This document shows positions 16,832-25,917 of a stretch of DNA of 64,000 bases, one piece after another (within the stretch, counting starts at the first letter, position 1; each line of letters begins with the position of its first letter). The notes under the pieces are model-generated. The model had not been told where the DNA came from, did no database searches, and saw only the letters and a list, made by a program, of their open reading frames with translations. The stretch covers positions 223,052 through 287,051 of the forward strand of contig NZ_JAHHZF010000003.1 of the NCBI RefSeq assembly GCF_018729455.1, written 5' to 3'. The position numbers were made by a program, and so were the translations under genes. This DNA is from Prosthecodimorpha staleyi. GTDB taxonomy: Bacteria; Pseudomonadota; Alphaproteobacteria; Rhizobiales; Ancalomicrobiaceae.

Positions 16832-17084
16832 ATCTGGTTGCCCGCCGCGCCGAGATCACACGGCGCCTGTCACTCCGCTCCGTATAGACTACCATGATTT
16901 CGACTCCGCGGCACAGCCCATAGGCTGTCACGCGAACTTCGCCGTAGTCGAAGCGGTCATCATCGAAACTGAAAACCCAACCATCAAAGATCGTGACAGC
17001 CAGTTCAAAAGAGATCCCATGCTTGGCCGCATTGAGCCGGGCTTTCTCGGGATCCCACTCAAATCCCGGCGGAGGCGGTGCCAT
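16785..17084 (-). CDS. brnT: BrnT-family toxin (RNase)
   Basis: A 99-residue type II toxin of the BrnT family, a RelE-like ribosome-independent mRNA nuclease in characterised members. It shows FEWDPEKARLNAAKHGISF at the N terminus and the C-terminal ISARRATRYERNQYW, the two family signatures with the basic and aromatic residues needed for activity. ATG 17084 is preferred over the GTG at 17093 because GGAGG lies 8 nt before it. It is 41 bp downstream of ilvE on the same strand, so it may be read from the ilvE transcript or its own promoter in the ilvE 3' end. Confidence 0.87.
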   Translation of the reverse strand: MAPPPPGFEWDPEKARLNAAKHGISFELAVTIFDGWVFSFDDDRFDYGEVRVTAYGLCRGVEIMVVYTERSDRRRVISARRATRYERNQYWEAYRDAHG

Positions 17085-17125
17085 CGGTCCCACCTCCGCC
17101 GTCGATCTCGTTTACCACCTGACCA

Positions 17126-18013
17126 TCACTCCGCCGCGGCGCGCTTCGGCTGGACCTCGGCGAAATAGTCGTTCATCAGGCCGAGCGTGATCTCGCCGGG
17201 CTTGAACGTGTAGGGGCCGACCTCGGACACCGGCGTGACTTCCGCGGCGGTGCCGGTCAGGAAGCATTCGGTGAAGCCGGACAGTTCCTCCGGCTTGATG
17301 CGGCGCTCGATCACTTCGATGCCACGGCGGCGAGCGAGGTCGAGCACGGTCTGGCGGGTGATGCCGTTGAGGAAGCGGTCGGCGAGCGGGGTGTGCAGCT
17401 TGCCGTCCTGGACGAAGAACACGTTGGCGCCGGTGGCCTCGGCCACATAGCCCTCGTAGTCCCACATCAGCGCGTCGGCATAGCCCTTGTTCTCGGCGGC
17501 ATGCTTGGAGATCGTGCAGATCATGTAGAGGCCGGCGGCCTTCGATTTCGACGGCGCGGTGGCCGGGTCCGGGCGGCGATATTCGGCGATGTCCAGGCGG
17601 ATGCCGCGGGCGCGCTCTTCCGGTTTGAAGTAGCTCGGCCACTGCCAGGCCGCGATGGCGACATGGATCGTGTTGGACTGGGCCGACACGCCCATCATCT
17701 CCGATCCACGCCAGGCGACCGGGCGCACATAGGCGTCGACCAGGCCCATGCGGACGAGCAGTTCCTCGCAGGCGCGGTTCAGCTCGTCGACCGAATAGGG
17801 CAGCTTGAAGCCCAGGATCTCGGCGGAGTTGTGCAGGCGCTCATGATGTTCGGTCTGCTTGAAGACCACGCCGCCATAGGCACGCTGCCCTTCGAACACG
17901 CAGGAGCCGTAGTGCAGGCCGTGGGTCAGCACATGCACCTTGGCGTCCTTCCACGGCACGAAGTGACCGTCGTACCAGATGACGCCGTCGAGCTGATCGA
18001 AAGGCAGTGCCAT
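17126..18013 (-). CDS. ilvE: Branched-chain amino acid aminotransferase
   Basis: A class IV PLP aminotransferase (295 aa) exchanging amino groups between glutamate and Leu, Ile or Val. Visible are HGLHYGSCVFEG, the catalytic lysine in SKSKAAGLY (Lys158) and the cofactor-binding EATGANVFFV and GITRQTVLDLA segments. The ATG at 18013 follows GGAGAACG; the open frame continues far upstream but is Arg/Gly-rich and noncoding. The gene is divergent from a MarR-family regulator, an arrangement with the response regulator and kinase that recurs in alphaproteobacteria. Confidence 0.94.
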   Translation of the reverse strand: MALPFDQLDGVIWYDGHFVPWKDAKVHVLTHGLHYGSCVFEGQRAYGGVVFKQTEHHERLHNSAEILGFKLPYSVDELNRACEELLVRMGLVDAYVRPVAWRGSEMMGVSAQSNTIHVAIAAWQWPSYFKPEERARGIRLDIAEYRRPDPATAPSKSKAAGLYMICTISKHAAENKGYADALMWDYEGYVAEATGANVFFVQDGKLHTPLADRFLNGITRQTVLDLARRRGIEVIERRIKPEELSGFTECFLTGTAAEVTPVSEVGPYTFKPGEITLGLMNDYFAEVQPKRAAAE

Positions 18014-18343
18014 GTCGTTCTCCGGATCCTTGTTGTCGCCTGCCGCCGTCGGGTGGCCGATCCGTTCCGCCGGGCCATGACGGCCTTGCGCGGGATCGGA
18101 CGCGGTCCGGCGCCGGCTCCTCCCGAGCCGGGGCCCTTGCCCTTCGGCCCGCGCTTTGCTTTGCGGACGGCCTGCCGATATCTTGCACCGACGACGACCG
18201 TCGCGCCACCCGCGGGATTGCCCTTCCGGGCCCTCCGCCGGGGATCGACGGCCCGGCCGCGACCGACCGGCCTGGCCGGCCTCGGGCACGATCCTTTCGT
18301 CGAGACGCCGCCGGAAGTAACGAATGGAACGAAATAAGTCAAT
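18014..18343. other. Divergent promoter region between ilvE and marR-type gene
   Basis: About 330 bp without a credible gene. Close to the marR-type start there is an A/T-rich stretch (18316-18345) and a short dyad GTCA-N7-TGAC at 18338-18352 spanning the start codon, a possible autoregulatory site. No clear ilvE promoter is seen. Confidence 0.3.
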
Positions 18344-18907
18344 ATGGCTGACATAAATTTCTCGACGACAGCCTCCGCGCCCGATCGGACCGCCGCCGCG
18401 GCGATCGACGGCAGCGGCCCAGATGCCGGTGCCGCCGTATCGGCCCCGACGGCCGGCGAGCCGCAATGGGAGATGATCGAACTCCTGTTCTTCGCCTATC
18501 GCGACTTCATCGGCGACCCCGACGCGATCCTGGACGCGTTCGATTTCGGGCGCGCGCATCACCGGGTGCTGCATTTCGTCAACCGCAATCCCGGCATGCC
18601 GGTCGCCGAGCTTCTGAACATCCTGAAGATCACCAAGCAGAGCCTCGGGCGGGTGCTGCGGGAACTGATCGAGGCCGGCTATGTCGAGCAGCAGACCGGC
18701 GAAAGCGATCGGCGGCAGCGCCTGCTGTTCGCCACGGCGCGCGGCCGGGACCTGGCGCTGCGACTGGCCGCGCCGCAATCGACCCGCATCGCCGCGGCCC
18801 TCGCAGCGCTCGGCCCCGAAGGCGCCGCCGCCGCCCGGGAGTTCCTGCGCCTGATGATCAATGCCGAGGAGCGCGCCGAGACGGCACGCTTCGTCGCACG
18901 GACATGA
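18344..18907 (+). CDS. MarR-family transcriptional regulator (PetP-like)
   Basis: A 187-residue DNA-binding regulator. After a 40-residue Ala/Pro/Gly-rich tail comes a winged helix-turn-helix (MPVAELLNILKITKQSLGRVLRELIE region, about residues 85-110) and wing residues TGESDRRQRLL, diagnostic of MarR. It lies just upstream of an OmpR-type response regulator. The same order (petP then petR) is known in Rhodobacter, so it is probably an orthologue. Target genes are not evident from sequence; ilvE, divergently transcribed, is a candidate. Confidence 0.87.
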   Translation: MADINFSTTASAPDRTAAAAIDGSGPDAGAAVSAPTAGEPQWEMIELLFFAYRDFIGDPDAILDAFDFGRAHHRVLHFVNRNPGMPVAELLNILKITKQSLGRVLRELIEAGYVEQQTGESDRRQRLLFATARGRDLALRLAAPQSTRIAAALAALGPEGAAAAREFLRLMINAEERAETARFVART

Positions 18908-19013
18908 CGCGACCGCCACTCCGGTCCCGCCCTGCCCCCGAACGAGACCCAATGCGCGCACCGCGGGCGTCCGGACGTCTCGTCCGCCCGCATCCCGCGC
19001 CGGAGACCGCCTG

Positions 19014-19721
19014 ATGGAAACGCCGCGCCCGGCACCGCTGGCCGACGAGGCCCCGCATCTGCTCGTCGTCGACGACGACAGCCGCATCCGCACCCTGCTG
19101 TCGCGCTATCTCGGCGACCAGGGCTTCCGCGTCACCGTCGCCGAAAGTGCCGCCGAGGCGCGGCGCAAGCTGGAGGCCTTCGATTTCGACCTCCTGATCC
19201 TCGACGTGATGATGCCCGGCGAGAGCGGCATGGACCTGACCGCCGCGATCCGCCGGACCTCGGAGGTGCCGATCCTGATGCTGACCGCGCGCACCGAGAC
19301 CGACAACCGCATCCGCGGCCTGGAACTCGGCGCCGACGACTATGTCGCCAAGCCGTTCGACCCGCGCGAACTGATCCTGCGCATCAACAATATCCTGAAG
19401 CGCGGTTCGTCGGCGGCCAAGCCGAAGAGCGGCGAAGTGCGCTTCGGCGCCTTCTCGTTCCACCTCGAGCGCCAGGAATTGCGCCGCGGCGACGATCCGA
19501 TCCGTCTCACCGACCGCGAGCGACAGCTGATGCGCATCTTCGCCGAGCGGCCCGGCGAGACCATCCCCCGCCACGAGATCGTCGGCTCGGACAACAGTCT
19601 CGGCGACCGGACGGCCGATGTGCAGATCAACCGCCTCCGGCGCAAGATCGAGGCCGATCCCGCCAACCCGGTCTATCTGCAGACCGTGCGCGGGCTGGGC
19701 TATCGCCTCGTGACCGATTGA
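19014..19721 (+). CDS. OmpR-family response regulator (PetR-like)
   Basis: A 235-residue two-component regulator. The receiver domain (residues 15-130) has the acidic pocket VVDDD, phosphoacceptor Asp64 in LLILDVMMPG, a conserved Thr in LMLTAR and Lys in AKPFDP. A winged-helix DNA-binding domain follows (RLTDRERQLMRIF to YRLVTD). ATG 19014 is used; the upstream open frame is Arg/Pro-rich. The kinase gene starts 7 bp later, so they form a cognate pair, with the MarR-type gene 106 bp upstream. Confidence 0.93.
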   Translation: METPRPAPLADEAPHLLVVDDDSRIRTLLSRYLGDQGFRVTVAESAAEARRKLEAFDFDLLILDVMMPGESGMDLTAAIRRTSEVPILMLTARTETDNRIRGLELGADDYVAKPFDPRELILRINNILKRGSSAAKPKSGEVRFGAFSFHLERQELRRGDDPIRLTDRERQLMRIFAERPGETIPRHEIVGSDNSLGDRTADVQINRLRRKIEADPANPVYLQTVRGLGYRLVTD

Positions 19722-19728
19722 CGGCGTC

Positions 19729-21129
19729 ATGTCGGCGATCGGCAAAAGCACCATGCGGCTGGTCAGGACGGCCTCGGGGGCCGCCAGGAGCGCGGCCGGC
19801 CTGTGGCGCCGGGTCGCCCGCGCCGTGGCCGACCGCATGCCCAAGGGCCTCTATGCCCGCTCCCTGCTGATCGTCGTGCTGCCGATGCTGATCCTGCAGA
19901 CCGTGGTCGCCTATGTGTTCATGGAGCGGCACTGGCAGCTGGTGACGCGGCGACTGTCTGAAGCCGTGACCCGCGACATCGCGGCGACCATCGCGGTGAT
20001 CGAGTCCTTTCCGCAGGATGCCAACTACGACCGGATCACCGAGATCGCGCGACGCGACTTCTCGCTCTCGATCGCGGTGCTGCCCAACGATCCCCTGCCG
20101 CCGCCCATGCCGAAGCCCTTCTTCTCGCTGCTCGACACGGCGCTTTCGGAGGAGATCGTGCGGCTGATCAAGCGACCGTTCTGGATCGATACGGTCGGCC
20201 GTTCGGACCTGATCGAAATCCGCATCCAGATCTCCGACAAGGTGCTGCGCGTTCTGGCCCGGCGCGGGCAGGCCTATGCCTCCAACACCCACATCTTTCT
20301 GCTCTGGATGGTCGGCACTTCGGTGGTCCTGCTCGGTATCGCCATCCTGTTCCTGCGCAACCAGATCCGTCCGATCCAGCAGCTCGCCGCGGCGGCCGAG
20401 AGCTTCGGCAAGGGCCGCCCGCCGCCGGATTTCCGCCCGCGCGGCGCGCGCGAGGTGCGCAAGGCGGCCGAGGCCTTCCTGGCCATGCGCCGGCGCATCG
20501 AGCGCCAGATCGAGCAGCGCACCACCATGCTGGCCGGCGTCAGCCACGACATGCGCACGGTGCTGACCCGCTTCCGCCTGCAACTGGCTTTTCTGGGATC
20601 GGGTCCCGAGATCGAGGCGCTGGAAGGCGACATTGCCGAGATGCAGGCCATGCTGGAGGCCTATCTGGCCTTCGCGCGCGGGGAAGGCGACGAGGAGGCC
20701 GTGCCGACCGACATGGCCGAGATGCTGCGCGCCATCGAGATCGAGGCGGACCGCGCCGGCTTCACGGTGCGCCAGAGCTTCGACGGGCCGCCGCTGGTGA
20801 TCGTGCGGCCGAATGCGTTCAAGCGCGCGCTCGGCAATCTGGTCGGCAATGCCTGCCGCTACGCCGAGCGCGTCGAGGTGACCGCGCGCCACGCCCGCGG
20901 CTACCTGACCGTCGCGATCGACGATGACGGCCCCGGCGTGCCGGAGGCGGAGCGCGAGAACGTGTTCCGCCCCTTCTACCGGCTCGACCAGGCACGCAAC
21001 CAGGACGAGGGCGGCACCGGGCTCGGCCTCGCCATCACGCGCGACATCATCCGCGGCCATGGCGGCGACGTGAAGCTGGATAGCAGCCCGCTCGGCGGGC
21101 TGCGCGCGGTGATCCGCATTCCCGGCTGA
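19729..21129 (+). CDS. EnvZ-like sensor histidine kinase
   Basis: A 466-residue membrane kinase, the likely partner of the response regulator just upstream. It has a basic N-terminal segment, TM1 (about 43-65), a periplasmic domain of about 120 residues, TM2 (about 188-208) and HAMP (about 209-262). The dimerisation helix carries His273 in GVSHDMRTVLTRF. The HATPase domain has N-box NLVGNACRYA, DDDGPGVP, F-box FRPFYRLD and GTGLGLAI. The H box reads HDMRT, as in EnvZ. The signal sensed is unknown. The 3' end has been tandemly duplicated (see repeat). Confidence 0.93.
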   Translation: MSAIGKSTMRLVRTASGAARSAAGLWRRVARAVADRMPKGLYARSLLIVVLPMLILQTVVAYVFMERHWQLVTRRLSEAVTRDIAATIAVIESFPQDANYDRITEIARRDFSLSIAVLPNDPLPPPMPKPFFSLLDTALSEEIVRLIKRPFWIDTVGRSDLIEIRIQISDKVLRVLARRGQAYASNTHIFLLWMVGTSVVLLGIAILFLRNQIRPIQQLAAAAESFGKGRPPPDFRPRGAREVRKAAEAFLAMRRRIERQIEQRTTMLAGVSHDMRTVLTRFRLQLAFLGSGPEIEALEGDIAEMQAMLEAYLAFARGEGDEEAVPTDMAEMLRAIEIEADRAGFTVRQSFDGPPLVIVRPNAFKRALGNLVGNACRYAERVEVTARHARGYLTVAIDDDGPGVPEAERENVFRPFYRLDQARNQDEGGTGLGLAITRDIIRGHGGDVKLDSSPLGGLRAVIRIPG

Positions 21130-21182
21130 AACCGAGCAGCCCGCTCGGCGGGCTGCGCGCGGTGGTCCGCATTCCAGGATGA
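21082..21182 (+). repeat. 53-bp tandem duplication of the kinase 3' end
   Basis: The bases from AGCAGCCCGCTCGG at 21082 to the kinase stop at 21127-21129 recur from 21135 to 21182 with a few substitutions, an offset of 53 bp, and the second copy also ends in TGA. Each copy contains a hairpin with an 8-bp stem and TCG loop (CAGCCCGC/GCGGGCTG), so the result is two successive hairpins just after the kinase gene that may help terminate transcription. Confidence 0.85.
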
Positions 21183-21183
21183 T

Positions 21184-22428
21184 CTATCCGATCAGCCCGG
21201 ATGTCGGGGCTACGGCGGCGCTGTCCGGGAACACGGACGTGTCGAGCAGCGTCCGCGACAGGCCGAGGTGGTCGGCGAGCAGGCCCTTGGCGATGGCGCG
21301 CAGGTCGGTGGTCGGCTTCAGGTCGCGCGCCTCGTAGAGATCGGCCGGCCTGAGGCCCGGCCAGTCGGTCAGGATGCGGCCGCCCTTGATGGCGCCGCCG
21401 GCCAGGAAGGCGACCGTCGCCGTGCCGTGGTCGGTGCCGACCGTGCCGTTGACCGCGGCGGTACGGCCGAATTCGGTCGCCACCAACACCGCCGTGTCGC
21501 GCCAGGCCGGGCCGAGGCCGGATTCCAGGGCCGCGAAGGCGCCGTCGAGCCCGCCGAGCAACTGGGCGAGGCGCCCTGTGGCGCCGCCCTCGTTGGCATG
21601 CGTGTCCCAGCCGTCGAAGGAGAGCGCGGCGAGGCGCGGACCATCGGCGGCGGCGAGCAGGCGGGCCGCACCGGCCGCGACCAGCTTCATGCCCTCCGCG
21701 GTCGCCGCCCCCGCGCGCGATCGGGCCTCGCCCATCCCGGCCTGGGCGGCGAGCTTGTCGGTGGCGAGGCCGCGCTCCAGCGTCTCGGCCAGCCCGCCGT
21801 CGGTGTGGCGATAGAGATCGAGCACGCGGGCGGCGAAATCGTCGCTCGCCTGCGGCAGCACCTGGGGCGACCAGCCGAGCACCGGGGCGGCGCCGCGCAT
21901 GATCAGCGGCGTCATGGTGCCGACGCCGAGGCCGCCAGCCCGGACGATGCGCTCGCCGGCCGGCAGGACCTGCAATGCGCGATTGAGCCAGCCGCTGTCG
22001 GTCCGGCCGACGCCGCCGAGCCCGCTTTCGAGCACGTCCTGGCCGTCGAAATGCGACCGCTCGCGATAGGGCGAGGCGACCGCATGCACCACCATCGCCT
22101 TGCCGGCCTTGTAGAGCCGGGCGAAGGTCGGCATGGCCGGATGCAGCGCGAAGAAACCGTCGAGGCCGAGCGCCGGATTGGGGCCGTCGAGGCCGAGCGC
22201 GATGGTGCCGCGCAGCGCCGCATAGGCGGGATCGCCGACCGGGGCGACCGCCGAGAGGCCGTCCATGGCGCCGCGCAGCACGACCACGATCAGGCGGGGA
22301 TCGCGCCCGCCCGGCGCGGCGGCGGCGAAGCGTGGCAGGAAGGGCCATACGGACAGCGTCGCCGCGCCGGCGAGGAAGCCGCGGCGGGACAGGGCGAAGG
22401 CGGCATCCGGGCAGGTCGGATCGGGCAT
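21184..22428 (-). CDS. DUF1501 family exported protein
   Basis: A 414-residue exported protein of the DUF1501 family (alkaline-phosphatase/sulfatase-like fold), function unknown. The N terminus has a twin-arginine signal (SRRGFLAGAATLSVWPF). Family segments LIVVVLRGAMDGLS, HFDGQDVLESG, LSFDGWDTHAN and TEFGRT are present, with a late TDHGTA. ATG 22428 lies 8 nt after GGAGG, whereas the GTG at 22437 abuts that site. It starts 5 nt past the stop of the DUF1800 gene, its usual partner. Confidence 0.92.
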   Translation of the reverse strand: MPDPTCPDAAFALSRRGFLAGAATLSVWPFLPRFAAAAPGGRDPRLIVVVLRGAMDGLSAVAPVGDPAYAALRGTIALGLDGPNPALGLDGFFALHPAMPTFARLYKAGKAMVVHAVASPYRERSHFDGQDVLESGLGGVGRTDSGWLNRALQVLPAGERIVRAGGLGVGTMTPLIMRGAAPVLGWSPQVLPQASDDFAARVLDLYRHTDGGLAETLERGLATDKLAAQAGMGEARSRAGAATAEGMKLVAAGAARLLAAADGPRLAALSFDGWDTHANEGGATGRLAQLLGGLDGAFAALESGLGPAWRDTAVLVATEFGRTAAVNGTVGTDHGTATVAFLAGGAIKGGRILTDWPGLRPADLYEARDLKPTTDLRAIAKGLLADHLGLSRTLLDTSVFPDSAAVAPTSGLIG

Positions 22429-22433
22429 CGTGA

Positions 22434-23924
22434 TCACCTCCGCTGGAATTCAGGGCTGGCGAACAACAGGGCGATCGCCTGCTGGCGGCTCTCCGCCCGC
22501 CGGATCGCGACGCGCGTCGCCTCAGGCAGTGCCGCGCCCCACAGGTCGGCGGCGAGGCCGGCCGGCTCGCGGTCGCCGGCATGGCGGGCGAACTGGACGG
22601 CGAGATCGAGCCGGGTCGAGAGCCCCGCCGGCGAGGCCCAGGCGGCCGCCTCGTCGGACCAGCCGTCCGGGCCGGGCGGCGCCCAGGTCGGCTGACCGAG
22701 CGCGACGAGCGCCCCGTTGGCGACCCCGACATCGGCCGGCCGGCCGATCGCCCGCTGCATCGCGACCACGAATTCGATCGGCGCACGCAGCTTCCCGGCC
22801 TTCGCGTGCCAGGCCTCCGGCGCCGTCACGAGCGCCCGCGTGACGGCGGCCAGATCGCCGTCGCTGTCGCGCCAGACCCGGGCGAGCCGCTCGACCAGGT
22901 CGGCCGGCGGCTGATCGTCGACGAAATGGCGGGTGAGCTTGAAGGCGAGATGGCGCGCCGTCGCCGGATGGCGGGCGAGATCGTCGAGCACCGCCAGGCC
23001 CTGCACGTGGCCACTCTCCGGATAGTCCCGCCCGACCACCCGATGGGTGCCGGGCTCGTGCCGTCCCGGCGCGAAGGCAAAGCGTCCGCCGTGGAAATCG
23101 TCCTCGTCCGGATTGGCGACCGTCCAGCCGGTCAGCACACGGGCAAGCGCGGTCACGTCGGCCTGCGCATAGCCGCCGGCGACGCCGAGCGTGTGCAACT
23201 CCATGATCTCGCGGGCGAGATTCTCGTTGAGGCCGCGCTTGGAATTGCGCCCGTTGAGCGATTGCGGCCCGACCGACTGGTTGTTGTCGAGATAGACCAG
23301 CATGGCCGGATGGGTCTCGACCGCCTTCAGCATGTCGGCGAAGCGGCCGAGCACATGCGGGCGGATCGCCTCGCGCTCCATCGCGCCGACCGTGACCCTG
23401 ACCGGGTTGCCCTTGGTCTCGGAGACCGCGAAATGGTTTGACCAGAACAGGACCAGCCGCTCCAGGAGCGGCGTCGCGGTGTCGCAGAAGCGCGTCAACC
23501 GCGCGATCTGCTCCTGGCGGAAGATCTCGGCCTCGATCGGAAGTGCCGGCTTGGCGGCGGCGGCCGGCTTGCCGTCGGCCATCATGGCGGGCGCCGGACC
23601 GGCGGCCATGGCGGGAGCCGGATTGCGGTTCATCGCCGGAACGGCCGCCGGCGACGGCCCCGGAGGCGCCTTGCCGCCCGCGGCAGACCCCGCCTCGGCG
23701 ACGCGGGCCCGCTCGGCCTGCCGGACGCGCTCGGCCGCGCGCGATGCGCGCATGGCCCGGTCGGACGCCATCAGGTCTGGAGCGGTCAGTCGCGCCGCGG
23801 TCGGGTCAGCGAGTTGTGCCTCGACATGACCACGCGGGTCGGCGGCGATGCGGGCAAGCTCGCCGGGCCGCGGGCCGAGCCCGAAGCGATTGGCGGCGAC
23901 GAGCGGATCGGTTGGCTGGACCAT
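22434..23924 (-). CDS. DUF1800 family protein
   Basis: A 496-residue protein that in most genomes is paired with a DUF1501 protein. It opens AANRFGLGPRPGELARIA, the usual DUF1800 start. It has an Ala/Met/Pro-rich low-complexity insert (about 85-125), then FWSNHFAVSETKG, NENLAREIMELHTLGV and GRDYPESGHV. No recognisable signal peptide is present at this start (GGAGAACCGG ribosome-binding site), so if exported it may travel with the Tat-targeted DUF1501 partner. Function is unknown. Confidence 0.9.
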   Translation of the reverse strand: MVQPTDPLVAANRFGLGPRPGELARIAADPRGHVEAQLADPTAARLTAPDLMASDRAMRASRAAERVRQAERARVAEAGSAAGGKAPPGPSPAAVPAMNRNPAPAMAAGPAPAMMADGKPAAAAKPALPIEAEIFRQEQIARLTRFCDTATPLLERLVLFWSNHFAVSETKGNPVRVTVGAMEREAIRPHVLGRFADMLKAVETHPAMLVYLDNNQSVGPQSLNGRNSKRGLNENLAREIMELHTLGVAGGYAQADVTALARVLTGWTVANPDEDDFHGGRFAFAPGRHEPGTHRVVGRDYPESGHVQGLAVLDDLARHPATARHLAFKLTRHFVDDQPPADLVERLARVWRDSDGDLAAVTRALVTAPEAWHAKAGKLRAPIEFVVAMQRAIGRPADVGVANGALVALGQPTWAPPGPDGWSDEAAAWASPAGLSTRLDLAVQFARHAGDREPAGLAADLWGAALPEATRVAIRRAESRQQAIALLFASPEFQRR

Positions 23925-24033
23925 CCGGTTCTCCTCGGCTGGGCGACGATCGGCGGCGAGCCTCGCCGGAAAAACCGGCCGCAGAATGGCCAGGACGTGG
24001 CGCGGGCGGTCAGCCGGTCGCCCTTGCCGGCGG

Positions 24034-24705
24034 TCAGCCGGCGGCCGATACCGCAGCCTCCGCGCCGCCGTCTGGATGCGCGATCGGCGCCTCGGCTGCG
24101 CGCCGGCGTCCCGACAGGCGGCAGAGCGCCGATTCGACGCGGCCGAGCATCGCGCCGGCCCGCTCCAGTCGCTTCAGCTGGGTGTCGAGCGCCGCCATGG
24201 TCTTGGGCAGGCCGGGATCGGTCTCTTCGAGCCAGACCGGCAGCACCTGCGCATAGGCGAGCGCCAGCGCCTGGGCCCGCGCCAGACCGGGCAGGCCGCC
24301 GCGGTCGAGGCCGGCCGCGGTCAACATCCAGCGCTGCGAGGTCAGTGCGATCCGGTTCAGGGCGGCAGCCAGCAACGGATCGCGCCGCGCGGCCTTCATC
24401 AGTCCGGCCACACCGGCCTTGTGCGGCGTCAGCGCGTCGAACCGACGCATGACCACGTCGAACAGGCGTTCGCGCGCCGGCTCGCCGGCCATGCCGGGAT
24501 CGTCGCCGGCCAGCACCGCGGCATCGATGCGCCGGGCGAAATCGGCCAGGATGGCCATCTTGCCGTCATAGGCGGCACGCAATTGGGCGAGCGTCACGTC
24601 CGCCCCGGCGGCAATCTCGGCGAGCCCGATCCGCGCGAAATCGCGCTCGGCGCACAGCGCCAGCAGCGCTTCGACGATCTTCTGCTTCTGCTTCTCGCTG
24701 GCCAT
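24034..24705 (-). CDS. TetR-family transcriptional regulator
   Basis: A 223-residue regulator with a TetR-type N-terminal helix-turn-helix (KQKIVEALLALCAERDF, then IGLAEIAAGADVTLAQLRAAY, about residues 8-48) and an all-helical C-terminal ligand-binding domain. GAGGAGG precedes the start by 7 nt. The C-terminal tail is Ala/Glu/Gly-rich. Neighbours are the DUF1800/DUF1501 pair on the same strand 109 bp downstream and prs upstream. Regulation of the DUF1800/1501 pair is possible; the ligand is unknown. Confidence 0.85.
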   Translation of the reverse strand: MASEKQKQKIVEALLALCAERDFARIGLAEIAAGADVTLAQLRAAYDGKMAILADFARRIDAAVLAGDDPGMAGEPARERLFDVVMRRFDALTPHKAGVAGLMKAARRDPLLAAALNRIALTSQRWMLTAAGLDRGGLPGLARAQALALAYAQVLPVWLEETDPGLPKTMAALDTQLKRLERAGAMLGRVESALCRLSGRRRAAEAPIAHPDGGAEAAVSAAG

Positions 24706-24760
24706 GGCGTCCTCCTCGGTCGACGCCAGAATAGGGCGTCGATCCGGGCGGAAACAGGGC

Positions 24761-25693
24761 TCAGTCGAAAAGGCTGGAGACCGACTTTTCCTGCGCGGTG
24801 CGGGCGATCGCCTCGCCCATCAGCGGGGCGATGGAGATGACGCGGATGTTCGGCGCCGCCTTGACGGCCTCGGTCGGCTGGATCGAGTCGGTGATGACCA
24901 GTTCCTTCAGCCGCGACTGGGCGATGCGGGCCACGGCACCGCCGGACAGCACGCCGTGAGTGATGTAGGCGGTCACGTCCTTGGCGCCGCGTGCGAGCAG
25001 CGCTTCCGCCGCATTGACCAGGGTGCCGCCGGAATCGACGATGTCGTCGACCAGGATGCAGGACCGGCCGTCAACATTGCCGATGACGTTCATGACTTCG
25101 GACTCGCCCGGCCGCTCGCGCCGCTTGTCGACGATGGCCAACTGGGCATCGATGCGCTTGGCGAGCGCGCGGGCGCGCACCACGCCGCCGACGTCGGGCG
25201 AGACCACGACCGTGTTGTCGAGCGGGTAGCGCTCCTTGATGTCGCGCATCATCACCGGCGCGCCATAGAGATTGTCGGTCGGAATGTCGAAGAAGCCCTG
25301 GATCTGGCCGGCATGCAGGTCGAGGGTCAGGACGCGGTTGACGCCCGCATGGGTGATCAGATTGGCGACCAGCTTGGCCGAGATCGGCGTGCGGCCGGAG
25401 GCACGGCGATCCTGGCGCGCATAGCCGAAATAGGGCAGCACGGCGGTGATCCGCTTAGCCGACGAGCGCTTCAGCGCGTCGGTGATGATCAACAGCTCCA
25501 TCAGGTGGTCGTTGGCCGGATAGCTCGTCGACTGGATCACGAAGACGTCCTCGCCGCGGACATTCTCCTGCACCTCGACGAAGATTTCCTGGTCGGCGAA
25601 GCGGCGCACCAGGCAATTCGACAGCGGAACCTCAAGATAGTTGCCGATGGCTTCAGCGAGACTGCGGTTCGAATTGCCGCACACGAGTTTCAT
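24761..25693 (-). CDS. prs: Ribose-phosphate pyrophosphokinase
   Basis: Makes PRPP from ribose 5-phosphate and ATP for nucleotide, histidine and tryptophan synthesis. The 310-residue cytosolic enzyme has [11 protein letters not shown], the flexible-loop [10 protein letters not shown], metal-binding [11 protein letters not shown] and the PRPP-binding [10 protein letters not shown]. The start MKLVCGNSN is used; the longer frame upstream is not conserved in character. Length is standard. Confidence 0.97.
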   Translation of the reverse strand: MKLVCGNSNRSLAEAIGNYLEVPLSNCLVRRFADQEIFVEVQENVRGEDVFVIQSTSYPANDHLMELLIITDALKRSSAKRITAVLPYFGYARQDRRASGRTPISAKLVANLITHAGVNRVLTLDLHAGQIQGFFDIPTDNLYGAPVMMRDIKERYPLDNTVVVSPDVGGVVRARALAKRIDAQLAIVDKRRERPGESEVMNVIGNVDGRSCILVDDIVDSGGTLVNAAEALLARGAKDVTAYITHGVLSGGAVARIAQSRLKELVITDSIQPTEAVKAAPNIRVISIAPLMGEAIARTAQEKSVSSLFD

Positions 25694-25759
25694 GGAACCT
25701 GCCCTCTGAACCGGCCGTCGGCCGCATGGCCGGTCGCGGTGGATCGCTTTCCTTCGGCG

Positions 25760-25785
25760 TCGAAAGGCCCGCCCGGCGCGGGCCT
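25760..25785 (-). terminator. Rho-independent terminator
   Basis: An 8-bp stem (AGGCCCGC/GCGGGCCT) with a 5-nt loop, followed on the minus strand by TTTCG. It lies between the exported hypothetical gene (ends 25918) and prs (starts 25693), separating their transcripts. Confidence 0.6.
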
Positions 25786-25917
25786 CATAGCAACCCCGTT
25801 CGCCTGCGTAAACCGTCGCGACGTTGCGGGAGCCCTGAAAGCGGAGGAAAACAGCCATGCCGCCGCCGGGCAACAGCCGATCGGCGTCGATGCGGAGGTC
25901 GGGACCGTCCGGCCGGG

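Noticed and set aside
18014-19093. N-terminal extension of ilvE
   Set aside because: The extended frame is Arg/Gly/Pro-rich and overlaps the MarR-type gene on the other strand; the Shine-Dalgarno-supported ATG at 18013 gives a standard-length enzyme.
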